A DNA stretch of 50,300 nt. Origin: Alphaproteobacteria bacterium. GTDB lineage: Bacteria; Pseudomonadota; Alphaproteobacteria; Caulobacterales; Hyphomonadaceae. Shown in pieces: positions 15,901-24,416 of this stretch. The DNA is taken from the NCBI GenBank assembly GCA_018969425.1, contig JAGWYJ010000022.1, forward strand, positions 1 through 50,300, written 5' to 3'. The position numbers and the translations under genes are program-made. The first letter of the stretch is position 1; every line of letters starts with the position of its first letter. The notes beneath the pieces are model-generated. The model had not been told where the DNA came from. It worked only from the letters and a program-made list of their open reading frames with translations, and did not search any database.

Positions 15901-17906
15901 TGGATCGCCGGGGCCGGGCCGACATCGCGCTCGATATTCCGGAGTTCAACGGCAAGCTGAGACTGATGGCGGTCGCCTGGTCGCCTGACGGCCTCGGCGC
16001 CAGTAGCAGCGCTGTGACCGTCCGCGACGCGACGCCTGCCGAACTCATCCTGCCGCGTTTCCTCGCCCCCGGGGATCAGGCTCTGGCGACCCTTACCCTC
16101 GACAATGTCGAGGGAGCAGCCGGCGCCTATGAGGCGCGTCTGAGCGCCGAGGGACCTGTGAAACCCACGACCGGTTCGCTCTCCGCCACGCTGGCGAAGG
16201 GTCAGAGACAGGACCTTCCCGTCAGCCTCAACGCCGGATCGGAAGGCGTCACACGCCTGCAGCTTCAGGTTTCGGGACCCGCAAACGCCAGTTCGGGACG
16301 CACCTACGACATCCAGTCCCGCTCTCCCTTCCTGCCGGTGAGCCGCGTGGAGCGCCGGGTGATCGATCCGGGCGAGACTTATTCACCTGGAAACGGGGCT
16401 CTGAGGGGATTTGTATCCGGATCCTCGAACCTGCAGGTCTCCTTCTCGCCCATTCCGATGGACGCCGCAGCGCTCTATGAATCCCTGGAACGCTATCCTT
16501 ACGGATGCACCGAGCAGATCGTCTCCCGCGCCATGCCCCTGCTCTATGCCGGACAGATCGCCGAGCTCGCCGGACGTAAAGCGACGAGCGATCTCAGGAA
16601 CCAGGTCCAGGAGGCGGTCTCGACCCTTCTCAACCGGCAGGGATCCGATGGAGCGATCGGTCTCTGGCGCATCGGGGATCGTCAGGCGACGCCGTGGATC
16701 GGGGCGTATGCGGTGGATTTCCTCAGCCGCGCCAAAGCGGCCGGGTATGTGGTTCCCGACGCCGCTCTCGACAGCGCGTACGACGCAATCGAAGAGTTCG
16801 CCGTCCGCGAAAGCTCATGGTCGACCGGTTACGAGTTCGAAGTCTACGAGCAGCGCTACAACTCCGACACCACCGAACGTCTGATGGACCGCGCCATCGC
16901 CTATGGGGCCTATGTTCTCGCCAAGGCGGGACGCATCGACGCCTCTCGCCTGCGCTACCTTCACGATGATCGCATCCGTCGCATTCCCGATCCGCTCTCG
17001 CGCGCCCATATCGCCGCCGCCCTCTACATGGTCGGCGACAAGGCCCGCTCGAAGTCAGCCTTCGATCAGGCCGAGCGCGTCATCGGGTTCGAGAATGACG
17101 GCGATTACTATCAGACGCCGCGCCGGGATCTCGCCGGGCTTCTGGCTCTGGCCGGCGAGACGCGATCGCGCGAACGTATCGAGCGACTGGCGACCCGCGT
17201 CACCCGGGACCTGCCCGAGCCCGACCGGCTGACCACGCAGGAGAAAGCCTTTCTCCTGCTGGCGGCCAACGCCCTGTCCGGCGGAAGCTCAGCTGTCAGC
17301 GTCGGCGTTGAAGGCAAGGCGCCTGTCGTAACCGAAGGTCGCGTCTTCCGTCTGGGCGAGGAGATCGCCTCAGGCGCGCCGACCTTCACCAACACGGGAC
17401 AAACCCCGGTCTGGGTAACGGCGGTTGCACGCGGGGCGCCGGCCTCCGCCCCTCCGGCGGACGCCGATGGGCTGACCGTCCTCAAACAGCTCTGGACGCC
17501 GTCAGGCCGTCCGGTGGACGGAACGACCTTCACTCAGGGCGAACGCCTCGTGATCGCCATCTCCGCCGCCTCGAGCGAGGAGCGTCGAACGCCGCTCCTC
17601 ATCGCCGACCTGCTTCCGGCCGGGTTCGAGATCGAGGCGGTGCTTCGCCCGGCCGATGCGGGCGCCACGGGGCCCTACGCCTTCCTGGGCGAGCTGGCCT
17701 ATCCCGACATCGCCGAAGCCCGGGATGACCGCTTCATCGCCTCGCTCGATCTCTATGATCGACGCGCAGCAACGGTGGCCTATATCGTCCGCGCCGTGAC
17801 GCCCGGACGCTTCACCCTGCCCGGGGTCGTGGCGGAGGACATGTACCGTCCCGACACCTTCGCCCGGACCGCGGCAAGGACGATCACGGTTGCGCGACGA
17901 AACTGA
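12990..17906 (+). CDS. Bacterial alpha-2-macroglobulin lipoprotein (YfhM type)
   Basis: A 1638-residue protein, the usual size for the family. The signal peptide ends in lipobox LAGC (MTVTLAGCGG), so it is a lipoprotein anchored in the periplasm. An MG2-type module contains YVYFDRGVYRPGETVHAQALLR. The alpha-2-macroglobulin domain includes EIVVASEDVILTRTI and VRIAAVDEGILLLT. The thioester motif YGCTEQ places the reactive cysteine at about residue 1173, followed by the alpha-alpha barrel (thioester domain) and a C-terminal receptor-like domain. Family members trap invading or host proteases that breach the outer membrane and protect the cell wall. The stop overlaps pbpC, its known partner in E. 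coli (yfhM-pbpC), supporting coupled repair of the wall. ATG 12990 has GGGAGAG upstream. Confidence 0.95.
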   Translation: MTVGSIWKSASALLAAGLMTVTLAGCGGPTTENTAQVLIGKGEGPTLESRQSGSRRPGAGAAGDFEFVRYAIDVASDQPRACLTFSSTLDPERDYEPFITLSTDEKVALAVDGANLCVGGLTFGDEREITLKAGLAALDGRTLPWDESIRIEFGDRPAYVGFKGDGVILPRIEADGLALEAVNVEKMRVTVSRITDRALAFKTITSGFAASQGDYGWMEYGSDAGDVAEKIWTGTLDTPGSPNAATTVVFPIAKAIPRLQPGAYFVELDQLNAAGKVPSDAAQAKRWLIITDLALTTYSGANGVSTTVRSIQSAKPVRGVRLELIARNNDILARGESDLSGRVKFSGPALKGEGPASPRMIMAYAPNGDFAILDLDRSPIDLSESDIGGRDPSKQADAYVYFDRGVYRPGETVHAQALLRSASAQAMSDRPGSVVVYGPNGLEAGRTRFDAARQAGGVAYDFTLPKSAARGEWRMVAEADGIGAVGSSSFSVEDFVPQRISLALKTDLERPVRMNETRSIEADVRFLYGAPGAGLPVEATTRIEPDDGAFPKLKDFRFGRHTESFREIAFDAEPTVADGSGKAVVIIDPRQEAVDSSRPLRLRTVVSAIEPGGRAVRDDVRTPFRPNDRYIGVRPTFADNASPEGQPAGFEIASVDASGALKAAEINWRLVRIDWKYDWYRSDGGSWQWRRSREVVDVEEGVLRLTSGKTGTLKTRSLDWGDYELMITEGASGAEASLGFWAGWGGQPQDGVEAPDRVRLSVPETLPAPGGEVEVGLMSPYAGEAEIVVASEDVILTRTIAVKAGGARIRLPVTKEWGAGAYVMASVYTPRDPASRPRPRRAVGVAHIGLDMKGRTFDLKLTAPEVQRPLAPMTVRIEAAGGPAGQETWVRIAAVDEGILLLTRFQSPDPVEYFFGKRRLGVALRDDYGRLLDPNQGIAAAARSGGDQIGGAGLSVVPTKSVALVSKPVKLDRRGRADIALDIPEFNGKLRLMAVAWSPDGLGASSSAVTVRDATPAELILPRFLAPGDQALATLTLDNVEGAAGAYEARLSAEGPVKPTTGSLSATLAKGQRQDLPVSLNAGSEGVTRLQLQVSGPANASSGRTYDIQSRSPFLPVSRVERRVIDPGETYSPGNGALRGFVSGSSNLQVSFSPIPMDAAALYESLERYPYGCTEQIVSRAMPLLYAGQIAELAGRKATSDLRNQVQEAVSTLLNRQGSDGAIGLWRIGDRQATPWIGAYAVDFLSRAKAAGYVVPDAALDSAYDAIEEFAVRESSWSTGYEFEVYEQRYNSDTTERLMDRAIAYGAYVLAKAGRIDASRLRYLHDDRIRRIPDPLSRAHIAAALYMVGDKARSKSAFDQAERVIGFENDGDYYQTPRRDLAGLLALAGETRSRERIERLATRVTRDLPEPDRLTTQEKAFLLLAANALSGGSSAVSVGVEGKAPVVTEGRVFRLGEEIASGAPTFTNTGQTPVWVTAVARGAPASAPPADADGLTVLKQLWTPSGRPVDGTTFTQGERLVIAISAASSEERRTPLLIADLLPAGFEIEAVLRPADAGATGPYAFLGELAYPDIAEARDDRFIASLDLYDRRAATVAYIVRAVTPGRFTLPGVVAEDMYRPDTFARTAARTITVARRN

Positions 17907-20046
17907 CCGGACGGCGGGAGCCGAAGACACAGGCGAGGCGGCGCGAAAGCGCCGCCTTCCCCTTGTCCTGAAAAGGCCTCAGCTGCCGGAAGAGTGGTGG
18001 CGCAGGGCGGCGCTCGCCGTTCTGTGCGTGCTGATCCCGCTGATGGCTCTCGACGCCCTTCTGCCGCCCCCGCTGACGCGCGCGGAAACCATCTCGGCGG
18101 TCGTCCTGGACCGCCGCGGCGCGGCGCTCCGGATCTTTCCCGTTGAGGACGGGAAATGGCGGATCCGCGCCGATCTGAAGCGGACCGATCCGGATTTTAT
18201 CGAGGCGCTTCTCGCCTACGAAGACAGCCGGTTTTATGTCCATGGCGGCGTTGATCCTCTCGCGGTCGGACGCGCTTTCGCCTCGATGATCTCCGCCGGA
18301 CGCATCGTCTCGGGCGGCTCAACGATCACCATGCAGACCGCCCGTCTGCTTGAGCCCCGCCCGCGGACCCTGAGCGCGAAGATCATAGAATCCCTCCGGG
18401 CCGTTCAGCTCGAGCGTCGCTTCACCAAGAAGCAGATCCTCGAACTCTACCTCACGCTCGCTCCCTATGGCGGCAATCTCGAAGGCGTCAGGGCGGCCTC
18501 CTTCGCTTACTTCGGACGCGAGCCGGACCGGCTCTCGCCCGACCAGATCGCCATGCTCATCGCGCTTCCCCAGTCTCCTGAGGCCAGACGTCCCGATATC
18601 AGGCCGCGTGCAGCGGTGATCGCACGCGAACGGGTGCTGATGCGCCTTGCAGCCTCAGGCCTCGTGGCGGCGGATCTCGCGCGGGAATCGGCCTCCTATC
18701 CTGCGCCCGACCGCCGCGACTTTCCGGGAATCGCCTGGCATGCCGCTGAAGAAGTTCGTCAGCAGGCGCCCGCCTCCGGCGACATCGTCACCACCCTCGA
18801 CATGCCCCTTCAGAAGGAGATCGAAGACCTTTCACGCCGCGCCGCAGGTCCCGCAGCCGACGGCGTTCAGGTCGCGATCCTTGTGCTCGATATCGCCAGC
18901 CGCGAAGTGCGCGCCGCCGTTGGATCCTCGAACCGTTCAACAGCGGGCGGCTGGATAGATCTGACCAACCGGCCCCGCTCGCCCGGATCGACCCTGAAGC
19001 CGTTCATTTACGGCATCGCCTTCGACGACGGGGCCGCCTCAGGATCAACGCAGATCTCGGATGCTCCCCAGACCTTCTCCTCCTACCGTCCCGACAATTT
19101 CGACCGCACATTCCGCGGCGATGTCACCGTCGCAGAAGCGCTCCAGCACTCCCTCAACGTGCCGGCCGTCAGCGCTCTGGACGCTGTCGGCGCGCGACGA
19201 TTTGCTGCCGCGCTCGCCAACGCCGGCGCCGATCTTTCGATGCCGCTCGACGCCGACGACGAGGCGGGCCTCGCCATCGCCCTCGGCGGCGCCGGACTGA
19301 CCGTCAGAGAGCTCGGAGCCCTCTACGCCGCCCTCGGAGACGGCGGGCTGGCTCGCCCTCTGGTCTGGCTCAAACCTGACCCGAAGGTCACAGCCACATC
19401 GTCTCCGGCCTCGAGCCGTATCATGTCCGCCGAAAGCGCCGGCGAGATCCTCAACATTCTGAAGGCCGCGCCAACGCCGGATGGACGCATGCCCGCCTCG
19501 CTGACGACGGGTGCGCCGGTCATCGCGGCCAAGACCGGAACCTCCTACGGGTTCAGGGATGCCTGGGCCGCCGGGGTGGGACACGGGCACGCCATTATCA
19601 TCTGGATCGGGCGCGCCGACGGTTCGCCCCGCCCGGGCGTCACCGGTCGGGACGCCGCCCTTCCCGTTCTCTTCGAAGCCTTCGACGCCATCGAGCGCAT
19701 CGCGCCATCGGCCGGAGACGCGGTCAGTGAGCGACTGATCGATACGATCGCGGAGGCCCCGCCGGATCCGCTCCGGCGCTTTGGGTCTCAGGACAGGCCT
19801 CCTCAGATCCTCTTCCCCCCCGACAAGGCCGAGGTGTGGTCCGATGAAGGACACCAGAGCTTCATCCTCGCTGCCGAAGGACAGGGTCGCCTGCAATGGT
19901 ACGCCGACGGCGCGCCCGTGCCCGTCAATCGGGCCGGAGAGGCCGAATGGCGCCCCCCTTCGGCCGGCTATTACCGGATCACCGTGGTGGATGCGAACGG
20001 TCTGAGCACATCTGTTGGCGTGCGGATCCGGACGCCAGACAGCTGA
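17890..20046 (+). CDS. pbpC: Penicillin-binding protein 1C (bifunctional)
   Basis: A 718-residue inner-membrane enzyme with a cytoplasmic N-terminus, one TM helix (AALAVLCVLIPLMALDALL, about residues 40-58) and a periplasmic GT51 transglycosylase domain. The GT51 catalytic region is LAYEDSRFYVHGGVDP with Glu111, then GGSTITMQTARLL, and ILELYLTLAPYGGNLEG. The transpeptidase domain has SPGSTLKPF (nucleophile Ser367, Lys370), HSLNVPA (SxN) and AKTGTSYG (Lys548). The C-terminus is a BiPBP_C-like beta domain, which distinguishes PBP1C from PBP1A. The start is a TTG (17890) with AAGGA upstream, overlapping the macroglobulin stop by 17 bases. It polymerises and cross-links peptidoglycan, probably as a repair enzyme. 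Confidence 0.95.
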   Translation: MRDETDRTAGAEDTGEAARKRRLPLVLKRPQLPEEWWRRAALAVLCVLIPLMALDALLPPPLTRAETISAVVLDRRGAALRIFPVEDGKWRIRADLKRTDPDFIEALLAYEDSRFYVHGGVDPLAVGRAFASMISAGRIVSGGSTITMQTARLLEPRPRTLSAKIIESLRAVQLERRFTKKQILELYLTLAPYGGNLEGVRAASFAYFGREPDRLSPDQIAMLIALPQSPEARRPDIRPRAAVIARERVLMRLAASGLVAADLARESASYPAPDRRDFPGIAWHAAEEVRQQAPASGDIVTTLDMPLQKEIEDLSRRAAGPAADGVQVAILVLDIASREVRAAVGSSNRSTAGGWIDLTNRPRSPGSTLKPFIYGIAFDDGAASGSTQISDAPQTFSSYRPDNFDRTFRGDVTVAEALQHSLNVPAVSALDAVGARRFAAALANAGADLSMPLDADDEAGLAIALGGAGLTVRELGALYAALGDGGLARPLVWLKPDPKVTATSSPASSRIMSAESAGEILNILKAAPTPDGRMPASLTTGAPVIAAKTGTSYGFRDAWAAGVGHGHAIIIWIGRADGSPRPGVTGRDAALPVLFEAFDAIERIAPSAGDAVSERLIDTIAEAPPDPLRRFGSQDRPPQILFPPDKAEVWSDEGHQSFILAAEGQGRLQWYADGAPVPVNRAGEAEWRPPSAGYYRITVVDANGLSTSVGVRIRTPDS

Positions 20047-20087
20047 ACAGCGGTCTCACCCCCGCGATCCGACGGCGCTCAGCGCCC

Positions 20088-21683
20088 TCAGTCCCCGAAA
20101 CCGTGACGTCTGACCAGTTCCACGAGACGCCGGCTCGCTGCATCCCCAGCGTCCTCAACCCCTGTCCTGATGGCTGTCTCGAGTTCCGACGCGAGCACCT
20201 TGCCGTGTTCGACCCCCCACTGATCGAAGGGATTGATCCCCCACAGAACGCCGGCGGCGAACGTTCTGTGTTCATAAAGCGCCAGCAGCGCTCCGAGAGC
20301 TTCAGGGCTCGTCTGATCCAGCAGGATCAGGCTCGACCCGCGGCCTCCGGGCATATGCATGTGCGGCGCCTGACGCGAGGCGCGGGCGGCGTCCATGCCG
20401 CCGGCGAGAAGACGAGCTTCAGCCGCCCTCGAGGATCGTCCCGCCAGAAGCGCCTCGGCCTGGGCGAAAGCGTTCGACAGAAGCGCCCGTCCCCGCTCCC
20501 GATCGCCCGCCCCGGCATCGAGAGAGGCGACGAACTCGATCGCGCTCTCCCGCATGCCCTGATGCAGGAGCTGGTGGAAAGAGTGCTGGCCCAGGGTTCC
20601 GACCGAGCCCCAGACCACCGGCGCGGTCGGCCCGACCAGTCCAAGCGCATCGTCCGCGGCCGACTTGCCGTTGGACTCCATCTCCAGCTGCTGCAGAAAA
20701 TCGGGCAGTCGTCGAAGGCGATGCACATAGGCCAGAACCGTACGGCTCGGTATCTGAAGCGCCGTATGAAGAAACACATCCATCATCGCGAGCCTGGCTG
20801 CGATATTGTCCGTCAGAGGCGCATCGCGCACATGAGCATCCATCTCCGCGCCTCCGGAGAGAAAGCGTTCCCACACCGCCTCCCCGAGAGCGATCATCAG
20901 GGACAGACCGACTGAGGACCAGACCGAGTAGCGCCCCCCGACCGCCTCATCCATCGGGAAGATCCGCTCTTCCGCCGCTCCCCAGGCCATGGCGAGCTTC
21001 GGGGCGGAGGAGACCGCCGCCAGATGATGCGACGCTCCCGCCTCGCCCAGATGAGAGATGAGCCAGGCGCGCGCGAGGGCGGCGTTCGCCGCGGTCTCCG
21101 GCGTCAGGAAAGATTTGGAAACGACGATGACCAGCGTCGTGGCGGGATCGAGACCAGCGGTCGCCTCGGCGAAATCGTCCGGATCGACATTGGCGCAGAA
21201 CCGAACATCGATCGAACGATCATGATAGTCCCGCAGCGCATCCCACACCAGGCGAGGTCCGAGATCGGATCCGCCAATGCCGACATGAAGGATGGAACGG
21301 ACCGTAAAACCCAGCCCCCCGGCTCTCGCAGATCGCGCGAACGCCATCGCCTTGCGAGCCTGATCCATCAGACCGTTCGCTCTTGCAAAAGGCTCCCCGC
21401 CGCCGCGAAGCGCCCAGTGCAGCGCCGGTCGACCCTCCGAGGCGTTGACGATCTCGGCCGAGAACAGAGCCTTGAAGCGGGAGGCGAGCCCACGCTCATT
21501 CGCCAGCTCGAGGAGAGCCCCCATCGCCTCAGCGTCGATGGGCTGTCGGGAGACATCCGCTTCAAGATGCGGGGCGCGCCAGATGAAATCCTCAAGGTCG
21601 GGGCGTCTCACAGGCCATCCGGGCGGCAGGGCCCGGATCCGTGCCGCCTGCGCTTCGACCGCTTCCCAGCCTGCCAGCGTCAT
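20088..21683 (-). CDS. pgi: Glucose-6-phosphate isomerase
   Basis: A 531-residue cytoplasmic enzyme of the normal bacterial length. It interconverts glucose 6-phosphate and fructose 6-phosphate. Signatures are ILHVGIGGSDLGPRLV, VIVVSKSFLTPETAAN (usually SKTFTT in this family), VGGRYSVWSSVGLS (PGI signature 1), FLQQLEMESNGKS, GTLGQHSFHQLLHQG and the second signature region GVLWGINPFDQWGVEHGK. Catalytic residues (the Glu of ESNGK region, the His of QHSFHQ and the Lys of GVEHGK) are present. It is convergent with pbpC (41-base gap) and divergent from the next gene; I saw no operon partner. Confidence 0.95.
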   Translation of the reverse strand: MTLAGWEAVEAQAARIRALPPGWPVRRPDLEDFIWRAPHLEADVSRQPIDAEAMGALLELANERGLASRFKALFSAEIVNASEGRPALHWALRGGGEPFARANGLMDQARKAMAFARSARAGGLGFTVRSILHVGIGGSDLGPRLVWDALRDYHDRSIDVRFCANVDPDDFAEATAGLDPATTLVIVVSKSFLTPETAANAALARAWLISHLGEAGASHHLAAVSSAPKLAMAWGAAEERIFPMDEAVGGRYSVWSSVGLSLMIALGEAVWERFLSGGAEMDAHVRDAPLTDNIAARLAMMDVFLHTALQIPSRTVLAYVHRLRRLPDFLQQLEMESNGKSAADDALGLVGPTAPVVWGSVGTLGQHSFHQLLHQGMRESAIEFVASLDAGAGDRERGRALLSNAFAQAEALLAGRSSRAAEARLLAGGMDAARASRQAPHMHMPGGRGSSLILLDQTSPEALGALLALYEHRTFAAGVLWGINPFDQWGVEHGKVLASELETAIRTGVEDAGDAASRRLVELVRRHGFGD

Positions 21684-21955
21684 ACGAGGTCTCTTCCCAT
21701 TGAAAGGTACGGATACGGATCGGGGTCTCTATATCAGGCTTTGGGTGGGGCGAACGCCCTGAATCAACTCCCGGACAATTTTCAGACGAACGCCTCCGGC
21801 GGACAGACTGCCGGGCCCCAAATGCATCGTGTACGCATGACCAGACGCCCTCCCTGCCGCAAGGACCCGGGACAGAGACTTGATCAATGCCCGCTCCTCC
21901 GCCACGTTGCCACGACAGCCAAAATCAGGCCGAAACAGTCAGAGGCGGATCGCCC

Positions 21956-22813
21956 ATGAATGACGAGCAGCTGAAGATCATCCGCACCCTTCAATGGATC
22001 TTCTACCCGATCGCGCTGATCATGCTCGCCGCTTTCGCATGGCGGATGTTTGGCGGACAGGGAAGCCTGCTCAGCGAGGAGTTCATAAGCCTCGTCGGAT
22101 CACTCGAGGCCGGGGTGGTGTTCGCCCTCGCAGGCCTGTTCTGGCTGGTCTTTGCCGCCCTGGTGATTGAGTTCGTCCGCAAGGAAATGTCGGGAGCGAT
22201 GGCGCGGAAGGACATGGGCGCCGTCCGCCTGGAGATCCGGCGCCCGAGGACGATGACCATCGTCATCTTTCCCCTTGCCGCTCTCGTGCTGGTCGCGGGC
22301 CTGAACGTCCTCGCCTTCAGCGCAGGATCGCTGAACATTGACGTCAGCGCCGTGGGACTGGGCGGAAAATTGATGTTCGGCCTCTTCTACGCGATCGGAC
22401 ATTTCATGCTGATCGTGCTGCTCCTGCGCGCGATCCGAAACCGGCCCTTCTTTGTCCTGACAGAGCGTGGATTTCTCTATGAGCCTGGAGACCTCTCCCC
22501 AGGACTTATACTCTGGCAGGATATCGCAGGACTTCAGGAATCGGATCTCCTGGCGCAGGGAACGAGCCGTACAGGTCCCACTCTGATGAGATCGTTCGTC
22601 GTCGCCCTTAAGGAGCCGGATCGATATATCGGACGGTATAATCCGCTTCTGCGCCAGCTTCACCGGACTCTCATCGGAGGCCTGCGGATACAGACGGGCG
22701 GACGAGGCGATATCGTGCTCGAAGCGCCTGACTTTGACGAGAGATATGAAGAGGTCCGTTCGCTGATGGCGGACAGCATCCGGGCCGCAGGCGGAAAAAC
22801 AGACCTCCTCTGA
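21956..22813 (+). CDS. Membrane protein with C-terminal PH-like domain (STM3941-like)
   Basis: A 285-residue protein. About four hydrophobic helices fall in the first 170 residues (IALIMLAAFAWRMF, VVFALAGLFWLVFAALVIEFV, MTIVIFPLAALVLVAGLNVL, LMFGLFYAIGHFMLIVLLL). A C-terminal cytosolic part follows with FVLTERGFLYEPGDLSPGLILWQDIAGL and FVVALKEPDRYI. The pattern L-T-x-x-G-F then G-L-I-x-W-x-D-I matches the STM3941-type PH-like membrane proteins of unknown role. ATG 21956 was chosen over an upstream start because the latter would add a non-hydrophobic, His/Pro-rich leader. The SD is weak (GAGG at long spacing). It converges with the caspase-like gene. Confidence 0.75.
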   Translation: MNDEQLKIIRTLQWIFYPIALIMLAAFAWRMFGGQGSLLSEEFISLVGSLEAGVVFALAGLFWLVFAALVIEFVRKEMSGAMARKDMGAVRLEIRRPRTMTIVIFPLAALVLVAGLNVLAFSAGSLNIDVSAVGLGGKLMFGLFYAIGHFMLIVLLLRAIRNRPFFVLTERGFLYEPGDLSPGLILWQDIAGLQESDLLAQGTSRTGPTLMRSFVVALKEPDRYIGRYNPLLRQLHRTLIGGLRIQTGGRGDIVLEAPDFDERYEEVRSLMADSIRAAGGKTDLL

Positions 22814-22910
22814 CAAGATGGCGGCGCACGCCTTTTACCCATCGATCCGTCGAATGATGAGATCGCTGGCGAACGCCAGGCGAGCCAGCCGGCAGGCGCA
22901 GAAGGTCAGA

Positions 22911-24302
22911 TCAGAAGTAATTGCCGTTGGCCAGCATCAGAGGACGACCGTCTGGAGCATACCAGATCGTTCCCGGGACAAGAGGCGTCAGCAGAGTGAC
23001 AACCGAAAACCCCGGATCAAGCGCCATGATCCAGTCCGACTGAAGCTGAGCGTGCGTCACACGGACGCGATACATCGGCCCAAGCGGACTGTCATAAGCG
23101 CTGACCGGCTCCATGGACAGAACCGGGCCTGCAGCCTGGATCGGGGCGTAGCAGCCCATTCCCGAGGTCTGAGCATAGATCGCGTTATAAACATCCGGAG
23201 CCAGAACCAGATAAGCCTGCGCAGGCCCGCAGTTCTGGAACGCGAAGATCAGACCCGAAAGCACCGGTCGCGGATCGAAACGGGCGGCGCTTCCCATTGA
23301 TCCTGGAAGAGGCGCGGATGGAAAAGCGCTGGCGCCGGGAGGCGACCCGGGCGCTGTGACAGGGCTCTGACGACCGCAGCGCGACAGCAGCAATCCGGCC
23401 AGGCCGGAATATCGACCCTTAGGATAGGACGCCTCATGGGCCGCGAGACGATCGCACTGTACGGACGTCAGGGTCTGACTGGCGTCAACCTTCAGATCAT
23501 TTCTGGAGGAGGCGGCGATCCAGCTCGCCGTTTCGGCGTCCATCGCGCTCAGATCCGCGCTCGCCATCCCGTTCGAAAAACTGAACGCTCCCTGATAGCT
23601 CGCCTCGAGCATCGGCTCGGCGCCCGGAGCGGCCTCAGCCACATCTTCGTAGACCCGCTCGAACACCTGACGAAGTTCAAGGCCTTCAACCGTCATGTGC
23701 CGGGCAAGCGAGCGCGCATAGACGCCATTGTCAGGCGTCTTCTTTCCCGGCGCGGCGGCATACGCAAGGACGCTGCCAAGCGGGAGATTGTTGACCCGCG
23801 CCAGCCCGTCTCCCGCCGCCTTTGTCCTCTCCCAGGAGAGAGCGAAAGGATTATTCCGACACGCGTCGAGAATGATAATGCGAAGCTTCGCCTGCCTCAT
23901 CGACTGATGAACCGTACTTGCCCGCACCCCCTCAAAAAGAATGGCGGCTTCATCATCAAGTTTGGCGTCTACGGGAATCAGCCAGTTGTCGTCGTCATGC
24001 TGCATCCCGTGACCGGAATAATAGACAAGAGCGACATCCGCACTTCGCGCCTCAGCTGCGAACGCCTTGAGCGCGGCTTCAAGATCCGCCTTGGAGGGAT
24101 CGAGAAGAACCGGGGGAAGATAGGAAAACCCGCCAATACGGGTGAGCGCCTCGTGAATGATCTGAGCGTCGGTCTTCGCCTGGGTAAGGATGCCGACCCC
24201 GTCATAGGCGCCCGCTCCGATGACCAGAGCGACCCGCTTCTCAGCGAAGGCCGGGAGGCTAAGCGCCGTCCACCAGACCACCAAGACCAGAAGCCAGCGC
24301 AT
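22911..24302 (-). CDS. Secreted caspase-like (peptidase C14) protein
   Basis: A 463-residue protein with a signal peptide (MRWLLVLVVWWTALSLPAFA) and then a p20-like caspase domain (about 22-250). The catalytic His98 sits in YYSGHGM and Cys148 in LDACRNNPF. KRVALVIGAGAYDGV at the domain start and LAYAAAPGKKTPDNGVYARSL later are typical of bacterial metacaspase-like proteins. A mid-region with WIAASSRNDLKVDASQ and a Cys pair (QCDRLAAHE, LLSRCGRQS) resembles a small sel1/TPR-like insert, followed by a Pro/Ser linker. A roughly 120-residue C-terminal domain (FAFQNCGPAQAYLVLAPDVYNA to LMLANGNYF) is unrecognised. The protein is exported, so it is not a cytoplasmic cell-death effector; a proteolytic or scaffolding role in the envelope is inferred. 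It is divergent from the next gene. Confidence 0.88.
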   Translation of the reverse strand: MRWLLVLVVWWTALSLPAFAEKRVALVIGAGAYDGVGILTQAKTDAQIIHEALTRIGGFSYLPPVLLDPSKADLEAALKAFAAEARSADVALVYYSGHGMQHDDDNWLIPVDAKLDDEAAILFEGVRASTVHQSMRQAKLRIIILDACRNNPFALSWERTKAAGDGLARVNNLPLGSVLAYAAAPGKKTPDNGVYARSLARHMTVEGLELRQVFERVYEDVAEAAPGAEPMLEASYQGAFSFSNGMASADLSAMDAETASWIAASSRNDLKVDASQTLTSVQCDRLAAHEASYPKGRYSGLAGLLLSRCGRQSPVTAPGSPPGASAFPSAPLPGSMGSAARFDPRPVLSGLIFAFQNCGPAQAYLVLAPDVYNAIYAQTSGMGCYAPIQAAGPVLSMEPVSAYDSPLGPMYRVRVTHAQLQSDWIMALDPGFSVVTLLTPLVPGTIWYAPDGRPLMLANGNYF

Positions 24303-24416
24303 TGGTGTGTTCCCCGCACCTGAAATGACGTCATAGAGTATGCGTATCCTGCCTCAGCTTGGATTGACGGACAATCGGAGATGGTGGGACGATGACAGTC
24401 CTTCAGCGGACGAACC

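Noticed and set aside
19896-20915. Open frame of 339 codons on the plus strand spanning the end of pbpC and most of pgi.
   Set aside because: It overlaps two well-supported genes in other frames and has random-looking composition.
22870-22885. CTGGCG-AA-CGCCAG hairpin between two convergent genes, considered as a terminator.
   Set aside because: Loop of two bases and no T-run on either strand.
23436-24323. Open frame of 295 codons on the plus strand.
   Set aside because: Antisense to the caspase-like gene, which has a signal peptide and a His/Cys dyad.
24326-24333. TGACGTCA palindrome between the divergent caspase-like and PG-binding-like genes.
   Set aside because: Only 8 bp, and a similar TGACGTCA-like run occurs at the MFS start by coding chance; not enough to call a site.
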